Below, in pieces: positions 26,801 to 38,700 of a stretch of 64,000 bases of DNA (positions are counted from its first letter, which is position 1; each line of letters starts with the position of its first letter). The notes under the pieces are model-generated. The model saw only the letters and a program-made list of their open reading frames with translations. It made no database searches and had not been told where the DNA came from. Source of the stretch: Armillaria gallica (Eukaryota; Basidiomycota; Agaricomycetes; Agaricales; Physalacriaceae); contig JBANDB010000019.1 of NCBI GenBank assembly GCA_037576215.1, positions 69,501 through 133,500 on the forward strand, written 5' to 3'. The position numbers and the translations under genes were made by a program.

Positions 26801-28397
26801 AAAAACATTGTTCTGCAGGGCTATGCAGCGAGTCACCGAAGGTGAGATGAGCCGAATTTTGCGATATGAAAGACTAGTACCGCATACATGAGAGGGTCAG
26901 CAGAAACATATACCAGGGACATACCAGGAGCTGGATTTTGCTGTTACTTGTAATAACCAAAGAGAACATGGCAGCTGGGGAAGAATAAGTGAAATGGGGG
27001 TAGAGAGTTGGTGAAACAAACAAAAATGGCACCCTCATCATCAAATGTGCATCCAATGGAATCCTCTGTATGCTCTTCTAATTATGCCTTACTATATGCT
27101 GCATCACAGATTTGCCCATAGCTCACAGATGAGCAGAATACATACCAGGCTTATCATGTTCCTTCCTTCAAGTTCAAAGTGCATATAGTCTTCCTCTTCA
27201 CAGTTTCTGATAGATATCTCCCTCGATGTTTGATACTTTTGTATAGGCAGCGACTGATGATCCCAGTCTGCAGGTCAATCTGTCCATAGACTGGCTTCAT
27301 TGCAATTTCAAGGCAACACCAATTGGACAGGATAATGCACCAGATTTTGTCGCTCGTGGGCATGGCAATTCTGAGAGAAATATGCACCCATGAGGAGAGC
27401 GAAGTTGATCCAGGATTTGATGGTGGTGGTCCATTGAGAAGGATGCTTTTTAGATCATAATAATTATCATTTATTTAATTATTTAATTGTTCATTAATCA
27501 TTTCCCAGATGGTCTGACCTCTGAAGACTGCACCAAAATAGATGGGCTACTTATTCATCACTATTACCTATCATTCATTGCAAGTACTCACTTCAAAACT
27601 ATGTGACCTTGTACATGACTTACCCGGAGCTTCATTCATTTCAGAAATCCATTGAGAGCCACCAAGTAAGCATCCAGATATCAGAGTTACAGTACATTCA
27701 AGGGGGGTGTGGGAATAAAATCCTGGACAAGGGGTAGGAGGGGGGAGAAGAGGTAGCAACTTTAAACATGAAACCTCACTTACTATATATAGGTATTTGT
27801 GTGATCTACTGGGTGCCATTTGCATGAAATAATGGGAATTATCCTGCAAATGAAGATATTTAACATCATACATACATTTTTGGTCTGTTTTCTACCTTCC
27901 AATGTGCCATGGCTAAGCTTGGCTAAGTCTGTAAGAGACTCACATGGTCAAAATGATGACAATAGCATTATAAATCACATCTATTATAGATATATTACTA
28001 CCCTATATGGTAGGAGGGGGAGGGAGGGGGGTCCCTATGGCCTTATACATGAAAATATACATCATGTCAGGTATTTTATTTCCACATCCCCCTTGAGTAT
28101 ATTAACTCTGAAATATGATGCATATTGCAGGTGGTTCAGCTCAACAAAATGATGGATTATCATACAAAAACCAGCAAGTAATCAATTATCTTAATGCCTT
28201 CTTTTGATGATCATAGAATGCACCAAGATTATTATATATTGCCTTATGTGTTGCTTGCATGTGTGTTGTAGAATGTTCAATGATGAAGAGTTGGGTATTG
28301 GAGTGACTTTTCTTCATCCTGCCACAAACAATGTGCTCTCCCTCATGTGCTGCAATTCTCTGTGCTACTTGTTTTCGACTGTTGCTCCAGCACCTAA
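23804..28397 (-). other. Unresolved decayed region, minus-strand exon-like pieces
   Basis: Several minus-strand segments look like small exons with proper splice borders: about 26,040-26,130 (Cys/His-rich, HCQVCCDFEMALRCGR, ending at a GTATGT donor), 25,180-25,340 and 25,390-25,430 (hydrophobic, with a poly-T run that may shift the frame), 26,480-26,600 (ending in GGLQ before GTAGGT) and 27,154-27,390. I could not join them into one protein, and no family was recognised. Two G-rich tracts lie at about 27,735-27,755 and 28,010-28,035. Confidence 0.35.
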
Positions 28398-30160
28398 ATG
28401 AATAATTCAACCTATGCCAGATCCATATCTGGATTTGCTCTGTTAAACCATTCCCAACTGGATGATATATCCCACTCATATCAAAACTGCCATAGGACAT
28501 GTGATGGATCCTCACCTGCTCATCTGATACCAGATCCCAACATCCTAGCCCTTTTACAATTCAATAAAACTCCATCAGCATCAGAAGAAGTCTTCAGACT
28601 TGTCCTAAAGATGGAATCTACTGGGCTTCTTGAGCTTCATAGTATAGCAGAGCTGCAAAGGAACCTGAAATCCCTAGTCCAAGAGCACAATCAGCTGGAG
28701 TGGATCATGGAGCATACCACCAAGATTCTTAATCCTGTGCATTGTCTTCCTGAAGTTGGACATATTATGCAAGATTTTCTGTTATTGCTTCTTTGACTCA
28801 ACATCAGGCTACAGTTTCTTCCATTGTGGAGACTCCCCCCCTCCATGAACTCTTGTTAGCATGTTCAGGATGTGGTGGCAGATTGCATTATCATTTCCTC
28901 ATCTGTGGGCATACTGGTACACTTCAACATCTGTATTATACCAGAGTCCATTCATACAAAAGGCCAACTGTCAAAGACTTCACTCAATGGTTGTTCTGTC
29001 CTGCACAAGCACTTAATGAAGAGACTCAATCTTCAGTTATAGTGCTTGACTAGTATTCCCCTTAACATTTCATTCATTTGCAATATCAAGATAGTGAACA
29101 AAACAACATCACACATCTGGTTTCTAATTGCCTTTTCCCATTGATAGAAAAGATTGCTCACCAGCCTGTCAGACCTCATGCTGGAACTGTTGTCCTTCAT
29201 TCAGTATTCCATATCTGCTCTCGACACATTAGAAATAGCTAAAGGACATCTGATAGCTTCCTATCATCCAGTGCAGCTTTTATCGGCTACCAATCTTCAA
29301 CATCTCATCATTAACAGTGTCAGAACTGATCTGGATTTTCAGAAACTGTGGCTACCATGGGTGCAGCTTACTACCTTGACATTGCAAGGGATCATATCTT
29401 ATTTGACTGAACTGCAGATAGTATGTATTCTCCTCCAGATGTCCTTCCTACATTCCTTGGCATTCACTTCACAACTTGTTCCTTGTGATATCCAAGAAGA
29501 TACACCCACAGTTCATGTGGTTTTGGCCAATATCACCTGACTGTTCTGTGTCATAGTACAGTTGAAGATGCTCCTTGATTCCAGGCTTTCTGATAGCATG
29601 TTATCACTACTTGTCTTGCCAGTATTGAACCATATCGATATTTCATACAAGTGTATCCAGAGCTATATAGCAGCAATAGATGCAGGTAATAGTGTAGTAC
29701 ACATGTTGCAATGGTTGGGCTGCACTCTGAAGACTCTTGAACTCTTGGTATTGGGCCTAATGATCTCTGACCCATTGCACCTGCTTCAATGCGGCAGTTC
29801 TTCATTGCTTGAGGAGATCTCTATATTTAGGTTCCCATTTGACCATATTTGAGATATATTTTTGCATCCTTACATCATGATTCACCAACAACACTGTACT
29901 CTTTCTCTTCAAGCTATGCTCCATCAAGATAGACATGTATTCTTCAAATCTGGCTTCAGACAAATACAACTTGTTTGAGTATTACCTTAGGCTCTTTTTT
30001 GAATCCTGCAAAGCAGGCAGAGTTCCTCTTAACTGTCTGCATGTCCATTCTCAGGTGGAAGACACTATGTCAGGGTTGTCAGGGTTTTTCAAAGGTTACC
30101 TTCTTACCTTATGCAAATGAAGTCTTCACTTTTACATCTCTTGATATGATATCAATGATC
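28398..30160 (+). pseudogene. F-box/LRR-like gene (copy 2), decayed
   Basis: The first segment (28398-28796) contains a coiled coil (ELQRNLKSLVQEHNQLEWIMEHT, written in part: LKSLVQEHNQLEWIM) followed by the F-box-like CLPEVGHIMQDF. After a frameshift, the conserved cage motif is readable in another frame near 28858 as MFRMWWQIALSFPHLWA. The 29154-29540 segment has repeat-like units such as LPWVQLTTLTLQGI; 29562-29852 continues in another frame with TLKTLELLVLGL. Frames change at least three times and stops are frequent, so it is dead. It belongs with the copies at 22482 and 30355; the three are diverged from each other, not recent duplicates. Confidence 0.6.
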
Positions 30161-30354
30161 TGAGGCCATTTTAGCTACTTTCCATAGATCTGCCAGTAGC
30201 TATAACTCTCAATGCCACCAATATCTTTTTGCTGAGTGCAAGGTCTCAAACATACTATCAATGTTCACACATTTATGCAGTGGCAAAGAAACCATATTAT
30301 ATTATCATTTTCTTTGCTATATCATGGTATAAATTTATTTAATCACCTCCAGGT

Positions 30355-31480
30355 CCTATATATACCCGATGGCCAACCTCCCCCTCATTATCATACAGAT
30401 CCAAATGAAGATCAAGTCCCTCATCCATCAAGTATGTCAGCTCTTGCACTCCAACATCTGTTTTCTGAAAGGAAATATAAAGACTGCATCCAGAAACCAC
30501 AAGACTGAGGTGTTGAAGTCTTTCTGAGGCAGCATGGACTTTTCATTGTGTGGAAATCATACTTACAAAGTCATGAGTGCCAAGGAAACTGACCAAATCA
30601 AAGTCCACTTGCACTGATCACAACAACAACTCCTTCAAACATGGAAGTAATGTATAATGGTCCTCATCTCCTACATGTATACTGTCTGACATTTTGATGA
30701 AAAGATAGTGGACTACAAATTGCGATGTGAGGGACATGCACCATTGGTTCCATTCAAGGCCTAGTGTGATGAGTTTGGGACATAGCTGGAGGATGGGAAG
30801 TAAATTGTTGTCCAATGTGGTGTCAATGAAATGAAGGACAGTGAGCAAGCACTTAGAGACAACAATCAGGGAATGAAGATGTGAGAATAAGTTTTTGAGG
30901 CAGTTAACAGGCTTTGGAACCCTAGTCCAAGTGCCATCATCATCACAACCAGACATGAGTATCATATTTAACAAATTGAGTAGCACAAGGTTGAAAATAA
31001 CTGTTCCAAGAGAGGCTGAGAGCATCTGGAGTGATGTATTTTGAATGATGGGAGAGGATGGGCTGGGTGACTCAGGAATGAGGCTGTGGTGATGATATAA
31101 AAAATCCAAAAGATTATGCGCTGATGCAATGATATCCAGATATCTTGGTGCTGTGTCCTGATCCGGAAGCTGCCTCCCACCCACAAATGAGACAAGACAC
31201 TCTGTAGGAAACAGGATATTGACTTCTGGATGCATGTCTTTCAAATAGATTTTTTCTGGTTTGGGGGTGATTTCAAACATGTCAATGGTACCAGGAGGAG
31301 TGCTCGTAATCATGGTGCATTCCAAGTATACATCTTCAATCTGGTGAACCCTTCCATAAATGAGGGAGAGACAAGAAAGGAGAGGTGGCAGTATGATTAA
31401 TTCAATTGATCTCCAGCATTCAGAGTGGGTCAACAAAAGATTGAAGCATCAGTTCATGGCTTCATTGTCAAGCACTGCTA
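30355..31480 (-). pseudogene. F-box/LRR-like gene (copy 3), 5'-truncated
   Basis: The minus-strand reading has a 272-codon uninterrupted core (31436-30618). It starts in LLLTHSECWRSIEL, a block that in this family follows the F-box, and runs through leucine-rich units (LKNLFSHLHSLIVV, ILQLCPKLITLGLEW). Upstream, the same frame continues for at least 14 more codons past a TGA that fits CGA decay (near 31448). Downstream, past a TGA after KELLL, the tail can be followed in broken frames to an acidic end (DNEGEVGHRVY, about 30370). The F-box itself is absent, so the gene is cut near 31480. It is the best preserved of the three copies. Confidence 0.6.
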
Positions 31481-32716
31481 CAATTGATTAGTATTTTGGA
31501 GGGGTCAAATACTTTAGTAGATTTTGATCTGGTTTTAGCTCACAAATTAAGTGTGGCAAATCTGACATCAAACCCAGTGACATTTTTACATGTATTTACT
31601 GTCAGTTTTACCTTTGGATTTAGGTCTGAATTACTTGTACAAAAATGTATTGTTTTTGCATATGTGTTTTGGCTTGTGTATCTGAGGTTGAAACCTGGCC
31701 ATTGGGATTTGGGTATCAAATCCCAAAGGGGAAATACCTTCCCAAAGACCTGAGGGATTTCCCATAGTATTTTGGGAACAAAGCATTCATCTCAAATCAA
31801 ATCAAAACCCTGATGCAAATACAATGGGATTTGGAAACTAAATTCCAGACTTCAAGCAGGTGCCTCTCAGGATTTGGTTGCCAAATCCTGATACCATCCC
31901 AGTTTCCTGTATGGTGGACAGTAATGTGGATGATGATGAGCCCCCAGGCTCTGTACACTCAGAATTCACAGATTTTACCTGCTAATTAATGCTACTGTCC
32001 CTTTAACAGCCTTTCAGCAAACCAATGATTGCATGCACATTGATACCACTTTCATCCTACAGCAACCACTCCTCTCGTGCCTTGTTATCCATCCCATCTT
32101 GCCACGTATCATAATTGCTGTACTTCATCATGGCAAGGCACCTTTGATTGACAATCACCCCAATACAAAATTGATGCATCACTCAGAAACACCCAGTTGA
32201 CATGCCCATTGATCACTTAATGAAAATGATGTGATTGACACAAGTACCCTCACAGCTATGACAATTGCAGCTATGGCAACTACAGACCATGTTTACTAAG
32301 GCTGTTACTCCACCAAGGCCTCAAGAAAACATTGCCTCATGCATACTCCTCAGCATGACAACTATCACCCAGAAATCCGCAGCTAAACAGCACCTAATGA
32401 TCCACTCATTGCTCAACAAAACCATATGGTTCTCATTGATATGAGGCAATGTCGACAAGTTGCTGTTACTTTAGAAGACAAATGACCATATGTTTCTTAT
32501 GTTTTTACAAAGCCAAGGCCTTACAAGCCTTACTAAGTCTCGCATATTTACTCTATTTATAAATTTGTACTTGTAGTATAAAAACTAGCTAAAAAAACAT
32601 AGTTACAAGTTAGTTCATCATCAGTTCATCTCTAGTTGACCACAGTCTATGTCAATTATTGTCACACTCTAGTCTAACACCAGTAAACCATGTTATTCAC
32701 CATTCTACAGCAAAAC
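31481..32716 (+). other. Mostly non-coding; one ORF remnant
   Basis: Between the truncated F-box gene and the gypsy insertion. From about 32,330 to 32,535 the plus strand reads as a continuous basic peptide (with motifs NDPLIAQQNHMVLIDMRQ and PYVSYVFTKPRPYKPY) interrupted by TAA and TGA, the latter before PYVSY fitting CGA decay. It looks like the end of a coding sequence, possibly of a transposon, but I do not recognise it. The sequence resumes at 40721 after the retrotransposon. Confidence 0.35.
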
Positions 32717-33244
32717 TGTTAGGGACATGCCAAATAGACAAAGATAACTTGCACAAGTGGAGGTCCACAGAGTGTGTGGGCTTTGGCAAAGCTATTAGCA
32801 ATGTCACCCTTGAGCCGAAGCCCTAAGATTGGATTGCAGAGCAGATTCCATGGAGAGCAAAGGTTTGGATAGAGCAAAGATAGTCCAATGGAGCAGATGG
32901 CCACAGACTTGGAGAGTGATAGATTAGACTTGGAGTCAGAGATAGATTTGGCTAAACCAAGTTGATATTTGAACTGAGTATCTACAAGTAGTTCTACAGT
33001 ATATATCCAAGTAGGTAATCCAAGTTGGAGTCCAATGGAATCCAATGGAGGTCTGTTTGCTACTGAATTCGGATTCTAGATTTAATATATGAAGTAGTAA
33101 ATGAAATGGAAATGAAATGTCAAAATGGAGTAAGGTAAATGAGAAGTGGCCGGAGTCTGCAGAGGTCCAATGTTGTGACTATCTAAGATGGAGTTCAATG
33201 CTTGAAGTCAGTGTGAAGCGGAGGTCTGTGGCATGTGCGTAACA
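32717..33244 (-). repeat. Gypsy 3' LTR
   Basis: 528 bases, TGTTAGGG...TGCGTAACA on the plus strand. Direct repeat of 40212-40720. It is longer than its partner because of small indels, one of about 15 bases near 32990 (extra 'ttctacagtatatatccaa'-type sequence here). Many differences between the two are CA against TG at one place, for example CCACAG here against CTGTGG there. Confidence 0.93.
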
Positions 33245-33249
33245 GTATC

Positions 33250-34608
33250 ATGGAGCATCAGTGACTGGCTGACTTGAAGGAACAGGCGCAGGAGAAAGAG
33301 GATGAGGCCAACAAATTGGCGTTACAGACTGCTGGTGCTCCATCAGCGAGCGATGGTGATTCTGAAATGGATCTGGTGGATCTGAAGATGACTGCAATGG
33401 TGGAGTTGAGGCAGAGGCAGGTGATTACCGAGGAAAAGAAGAAGGCGCATACTGGGGAGCCCCAGAAGCAAAAATTCCAGTCTGCAAGTTTGGTGGAGAG
33501 TGAAAGAGATGGGAATGCATTGGTGGGGCTGTCGACCCCAAAACATTTGAAGACAGAGTATGTTCCTCAGGCAAAAGATAAGGTTTTTTCTGGGAATGGT
33601 GCATGGTACCATTGGCACTCCATTCTGCTTGTTGACTTTGGTTTTTTCAGAGCATTGTGGCAAGTGTCGTGCCAATAACACTAGCTGTTTCATCCATGGC
33701 AGCATCCAGACTTGTCAACAGTGCTGTGTCAAGAAGGTGCAGTGCTCCTTTAACAAGGGTAGTGACAATGGTGGCTCTGTGGACTCTGGTAGTGTCATGG
33801 AATTGCTGCAGGATATTTCTTCAAGAATGGTGTGTCTGGAAAGTAAAGTTGACAACTTTGTGGAGCATGTGGAGGACTTGATGGATGATTACCATCCAGA
33901 TCATGACATCAAGTATCCTGATGACCTTCCTTCCAAGTCTATTATGGTGGAGTTCGAGGCATCACGAATGGAGCTCCGAAAAATGGGCGATATCTATAGT
34001 GAGGTGTTGTGTTAAATGGCCAAGCAACATCTTGATAGGGATATGGCCATTATCAAGGGTGAAGATTTACTGGCATTGGCCATGGATATGCTGCTGGGAA
34101 TGGAGGATCCATATGAGATTCTCAACAAGTCCTTCTGGGTCAGGCAAATTGGTGCCGCCAGTTTGCATTAGCAGATGCTGGCTCATAACAAGTTCCTACA
34201 GGCCCACCGGGACTTTTACAATGCACACAGATGATGTAAGGAATGGCAGCTGTGGAAAAGATTGTTGAAGGACCAGGAATGGTACCAGGTAGAGGATTTG
34301 GACAAGCCATTGGACTTGGAGGAGGAAGTTAGGGAGGGTATGGTCCCAGGTGTGGAGTCTGTCGGTATTCCGGAATTGGATGCCTTGATTAAAATGCCCA
34401 TGCCTGATGTGGACCTGAGGAAGAGGCTGAAAAGGAGCTCTGGTGGCAGGCGACAGCACAAATGAGGGCATATAATCGGGAGCAAGGTATCAAGGTGGAG
34501 AGTGAAGGAGAAATGTATGAGGATTTGGAGCCAATGTTGGTACAGGAGCTTGAGAGGGAAGTAGAAGATGTAGATATGGCAGGTCCATCTGGCACCAAAG
34601 CCTCTTGA
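33250..34608 (+). pseudogene. Antisense accessory gene in gypsy, Zn2Cys6-like
   Basis: Encoded opposite to gag-pol, tail to tail with pol and starting 6 bases inside the 3' LTR. ATG at 33250; a TGA after four codons fits CGA decay. A 52-base intron (33599-33650, GTGCAT...TTTTTTCAG) joins the frames exactly. Exon 1 is charged and low in complexity (about 116 codons). Exon 2 opens with a cysteine array C-x2-C-x6-C-x8-C-x2-C-x6-C (33656-33745), the spacing of fungal Zn(II)2Cys6 DNA-binding domains, then a coiled coil (about 33796-33880) and an acidic C-terminal part. Stops break the rest at 34013, about 34168 and 34231, with a frameshift near 34465; the last frame ends at TGA 34606. Role unknown; DNA or chromatin binding is inferred only from the cysteines. 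Confidence 0.7.
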
Positions 34609-34858
34609 ACCTTTGTCGCCTTCATATAAATTTTCTTGTATTTCTTGATAATACTTGTACAACATTGGGGTCCCAGTGGCCCAATAATATATATTGACTT
34701 CTTGGCTTGAATTTGGGAATAGGAAAGAGAATGAGATGGAGCTGACAGGTTCTGTTCCCAATTAAGAAACAAATTTGCAATAGTTTTTGTAGATTTGATT
34801 TGAAATAGAAATGGTCAGAGCCAATGGAGACCAGTGGTATTACAAGTCGCAAAAGGAA

Positions 34859-37800
34859 TTAGATGGTGGATTTGTGGATGGTGACTTTGGCTAATGGTCC
34901 TGGTTTGTCTGGATAGCAGCGGTGGAAATCCTCAATGAAATTGTCTGTGGAGAACTCGGTGGCCGGTAACCAAGCAAATTCCTCATCGGTGCCTTCATAG
35001 CCTAACCATTGAATCCTGTAGAGGAGAGGGCACCAGAACCATCAGTCTAGTTTGGAGTCTAGGATCTGAGCTATTTTGTACTGCTCTTCACTGTTGACTT
35101 CCACCAGAGGTGGCAGAGGCTGAGTGTGATTAGGGATAGTGTTTTCTTCTACAGGTTCCAGTTGTGATACATGGAAGACAGGGTGAATGGCATGGAGGTC
35201 CGACGGGAGTTTGAGAGTGAAGGAATGGGAGCCTGGTTGAGCTATGATTTTGAATGGGCCAAGGAATTTCTCCACGAATTTTGCAGTAGGGCTAGTAGTC
35301 TTGATATGTTTGGAACTAAAGAAGACTTTGTCACCTACTTTGAACAGAGGAGCCAGGTTCTGACACTTGTCTGCTTGGATCTTGAAGTGAGACTGTGCCT
35401 GAGTGATTTCATCATGTAGGAATTGGTGTAGTTCGTCTAGATTGACTACAAAGTTGTGGGCCCGAGCAGAGGCGATATCATGTTCAGGATGAACAGTGAT
35501 ATTAGGATGGTAACTTTTGTTGGCAAAGAACAGAGAGATTCCAGTGGAGGCATTTGGAGTATTGTTGTATGCAAATTCTGCAATGGGTAGTAGTAAATCC
35601 CAGTTGTCCTGTTGATAAGAACAATAGATGCGGATGTACTGTTCCAAGGTTTGATTTGCACATTCCATTTGTCCATCAGCCTCCAGATGGTATCTGGAAG
35701 TGAAGTGGAGTTCCATGTCAAGGGCTTTGGCAAGGGCGCATGTGAATTGGGAGACAAACTTGGAGCCACGGTCAGAGGTGATGTGGTTAGGGACACCATG
35801 CTTGGAGAAAATGTGAATGACAAATAACTGGGCAAGTTCTTCAGAATTAATAGTGTCATGTGTAGGGATAAAGATGGCTTGCTTGCTTGCATAGTCAATT
35901 ACTACAAGGATAGCAGTGAATCCATTGGAGTCCAGTAACTGTTCAATGAAATCTATTGAAATGGAATCCCACAGACATTCTGGAACCAGCAAGGGTTTCA
36001 GCAACCCATAAGGACAATGTCTAGGTGTCTTGTTGTGACCGCAAATCATGCAAGATTTGATGTAGTGGTGAACATATTCATGCATCTGTGGGCAGGTATA
36101 GTTCCATCGGACTAATTCCAAGGTCCAATTTTGGCCAAAATGACCTGCCAAGATGTGATTGTGATTATTCTGTAGGACATAGAGATGGAGATTCTCGGAG
36201 TCTGGGATGTAGATGCAATTATCAAGATGGAGAATGTCTGATTCATCTACAGACCACTGAGAGGGGGAAGTGGGAGTGAAGGATTTGGCCTGATGGAAAG
36301 TGTCAGAGGCCGTGGAGTCAGATGATTGTGCTTGCTTGATATCTAAATGGAGCTTGTCAATATCCATTATAGCACTAGCACGGAGGGTAGGGCCTTCAAG
36401 GAAAGTGGCACGGAGAGACATGGAGAGTTGTTCTTGGGTGAATACAGGATGGAAATTGTGAGGATTGACTACTGCATATTGACTATCCCCCTCTTTTGGA
36501 TAGATGTCCCATCATCTAGTGAGTGCATCTGGTTTTCCTCCAAGTTTCCCTGGTCGGAAGCAGATTACTAGATTGAATTGGGATAGGTATTCAGACCACC
36601 GGACTTGCTGCCGGGTAAGAATCTTGGTAGTGGAAACATATTCAAGATTCTTGTGGTCTGTAACGACATCAATCAGGTCTGTGGAGCCCTCAAGGTAATG
36701 GCGTCAGTATTTAAAGGCTTCAAAGATAGCTAGGAGCTCTTTATCATGGGTGTCATAATTGAGTTCAGCATTGTGTAGGCTCCAGGATAGGAAAGCAATG
36801 GGGTGAATTTCACTGTCATCAAGGTAGATAGAGAGGATAGCAGCAATGGCATAGTCAGAGGCATCGGTCTCCACAACTAATTGCTGGTCAGGGACCCAAT
36901 GAGTGAGGATAGGAGTGTGAGTGAAAGCTTGCTTTAGTTCATTGAAAGCAGCCATACACTTGTTGTTGAATTTCCATGGAGTTCCTTGGCATGTGAGGTG
37001 GGTTAGTGGAATAACAATGTCACTGTACTCATGGATGAAACAACAGTAGAAATTTGAGAAGCCAAGGAAGGATTGAATATCCTTAACTTTATGTGGGACT
37101 GGCCAGTCTAAAATGGCCTTGACCTTGTCTTCAGACATGTGGAGGCTCTCCAGTAATAGAATGTAGCCTAGATATTCCATGGAATCCCAGTGAAACTCAC
37201 ATTTGGATGCCTTGCAGTAGAGCCCATTTGCTCTTAGTCTGTGTAGAACTTTGCGTATGTGTTCCTGGTGCTCTGCAGGGTTGTCAGAATATATGAGGAT
37301 GTCATCAAGGTATACGACCATGGAAACGTCAAGCATGTCAGCGAAGATATCGTTCATGAAGTGTTGGAATGCTGTGGGAGCATTGGTGAGTCCAAAAGGC
37401 ATGACACACCATTTGAAGAAGTCATAACGGGTCTGGAAAGCTGTTTTCCATTCATCACCTTCAGCTATGCATATGAGATAATAAGCATGTCAAAGATCAA
37501 GTTTGGTATAGATGTGAGCAGAGTGTGTGGAGTCGAGGAGGTCAGAAATGAGTGGAAGGGGGTAATGATCTTTCTTGGATATCTTGTTTAAGCCATGGAA
37601 ATCGACACAAAGGCAGAGTTCTCCAGTCTTTTTCTTGACAAAGAGAACTGGAACTCCATGGGGAGAACATGAGGGCATGATGAATCCACTATGGAGATTA
37701 TTGTCAATAAACTCATGTAAAGCCTTCAGCTCAGACTCTGAGAGGGAGTAAATTGGCCTGAGCGGGGGAGACGATCCTTCCTCAATATTGATCTTGAGGT

Positions 37801-38700
37801 CATATGGTCTATGCTCCAGGAGTTTCTCAGAGAGCAAGTCACTGAATACATCAGCAAAGTTGTGATATTCTGCTGGTACATCTGTCATATCTGGTGGGGC
37901 CATGAAGCCAGCCATTCCACTAATGCTAGGTGCAGAAGGTTGGAGGGTGTATTGTTGAGCTCCATCTTCAGCACATGCTTGAACAAAAGCAGCCATGGAG
38001 ATGATAGATATCTTTGGTGTAACTGTTGCAGAAAATGAAGAGATGGTAGGGTAGGAGTAGATGGGTTCGTATGGCAGCAGAGTCCCTTGGGATCTCAGAA
38101 TTGGCTTAGGAGCCAGGTTGGAATTAGGAATAGGAGTTGGACAAGGAATGTCCATGTGGTTAGATGCAGTTGCATCGGATGCTGTGGAAGTGCTTGCAGG
38201 GGAAGAAACACCTGGTAATGGTGAACGGAAAGTGATACTGTGCTTTGCCCAGTCAATCAATGGATTGCAGCAGAAGAGCCAGTTGTATCCCAGAACAATG
38301 TTACAAGATGAATCTAGATGAGTGACATAGAAGTCAATAGAGATGATGTCTCCTGAAGGGAAATGGACTGGAAGGGTAATGGATTGAGAAATGTGAGATC
38401 CAGCGGAGCCGTCAAGGAGCTGAAGTTGGACAGGAGGGATAGGTTTGATAGGAAGGTTGTGATCCTCAATGTATTTGGAGTTGACAAAACAATGGCTAGA
38501 ACCAGAGTCAATCAAGGTGAGAAAATGAAGGATAGTAATGATTGGAGAGTTGTCAGACTCCATACTGGAGCCGACCTCAGAGGAGAGTGATACAGTGAGT
38601 GAATGATTGGAAAGAGTGGCGGCATTAAGGGTGACAACCTCCAATGTGCAATTACAGTCAACACAACCCTGATCTTGCACAGAGGATTCAGGGCTGCCAT
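34859..38700 (-). pseudogene. Gypsy pol (PR-RT-RH-IN-chromodomain), decayed
   Basis: Begins in a frame one base shifted from gag, whose stop is at 38701. Protease active site LIDSGSS (Asp codon 38507-38509). Reverse transcriptase starts near HRPYDLKI; its active site is VVYLDDILIYS (37301-37315). RNase H follows with TDASDYAI and HDKELLAI. Integrase has an HHCC zinc region (HILAGHFG...CMICG), DRGSKF and the terminal Glu in GQMECANQ. After a TGA at 35042 the frame continues into a chromodomain (QWLGYEGTDEEFAWLPA) and YPDKPGPLAKV, ending at TAA 34859. In-frame stops at about 37490 (LDL*HAYY), 36704, about 36510 (TR*WDIY) and 35042; three are TGA where Arg CGA fits, the one at 36704 is TGA where Trp is usual. 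It synthesised and integrated the element's DNA when active. Confidence 0.93.

Noticed and set aside
27571..27873. Minus-strand ORF near the G-rich tract
   Set aside because: Poly-Pro part is just the complement of the G run; no start context, no exon partners.
35171..35827. Plus-strand ORFs opposite gypsy integrase
   Set aside because: Shadow frames of pol; unlike 33250-34608, they overlap recognisable integrase coding sequence and have no motif.
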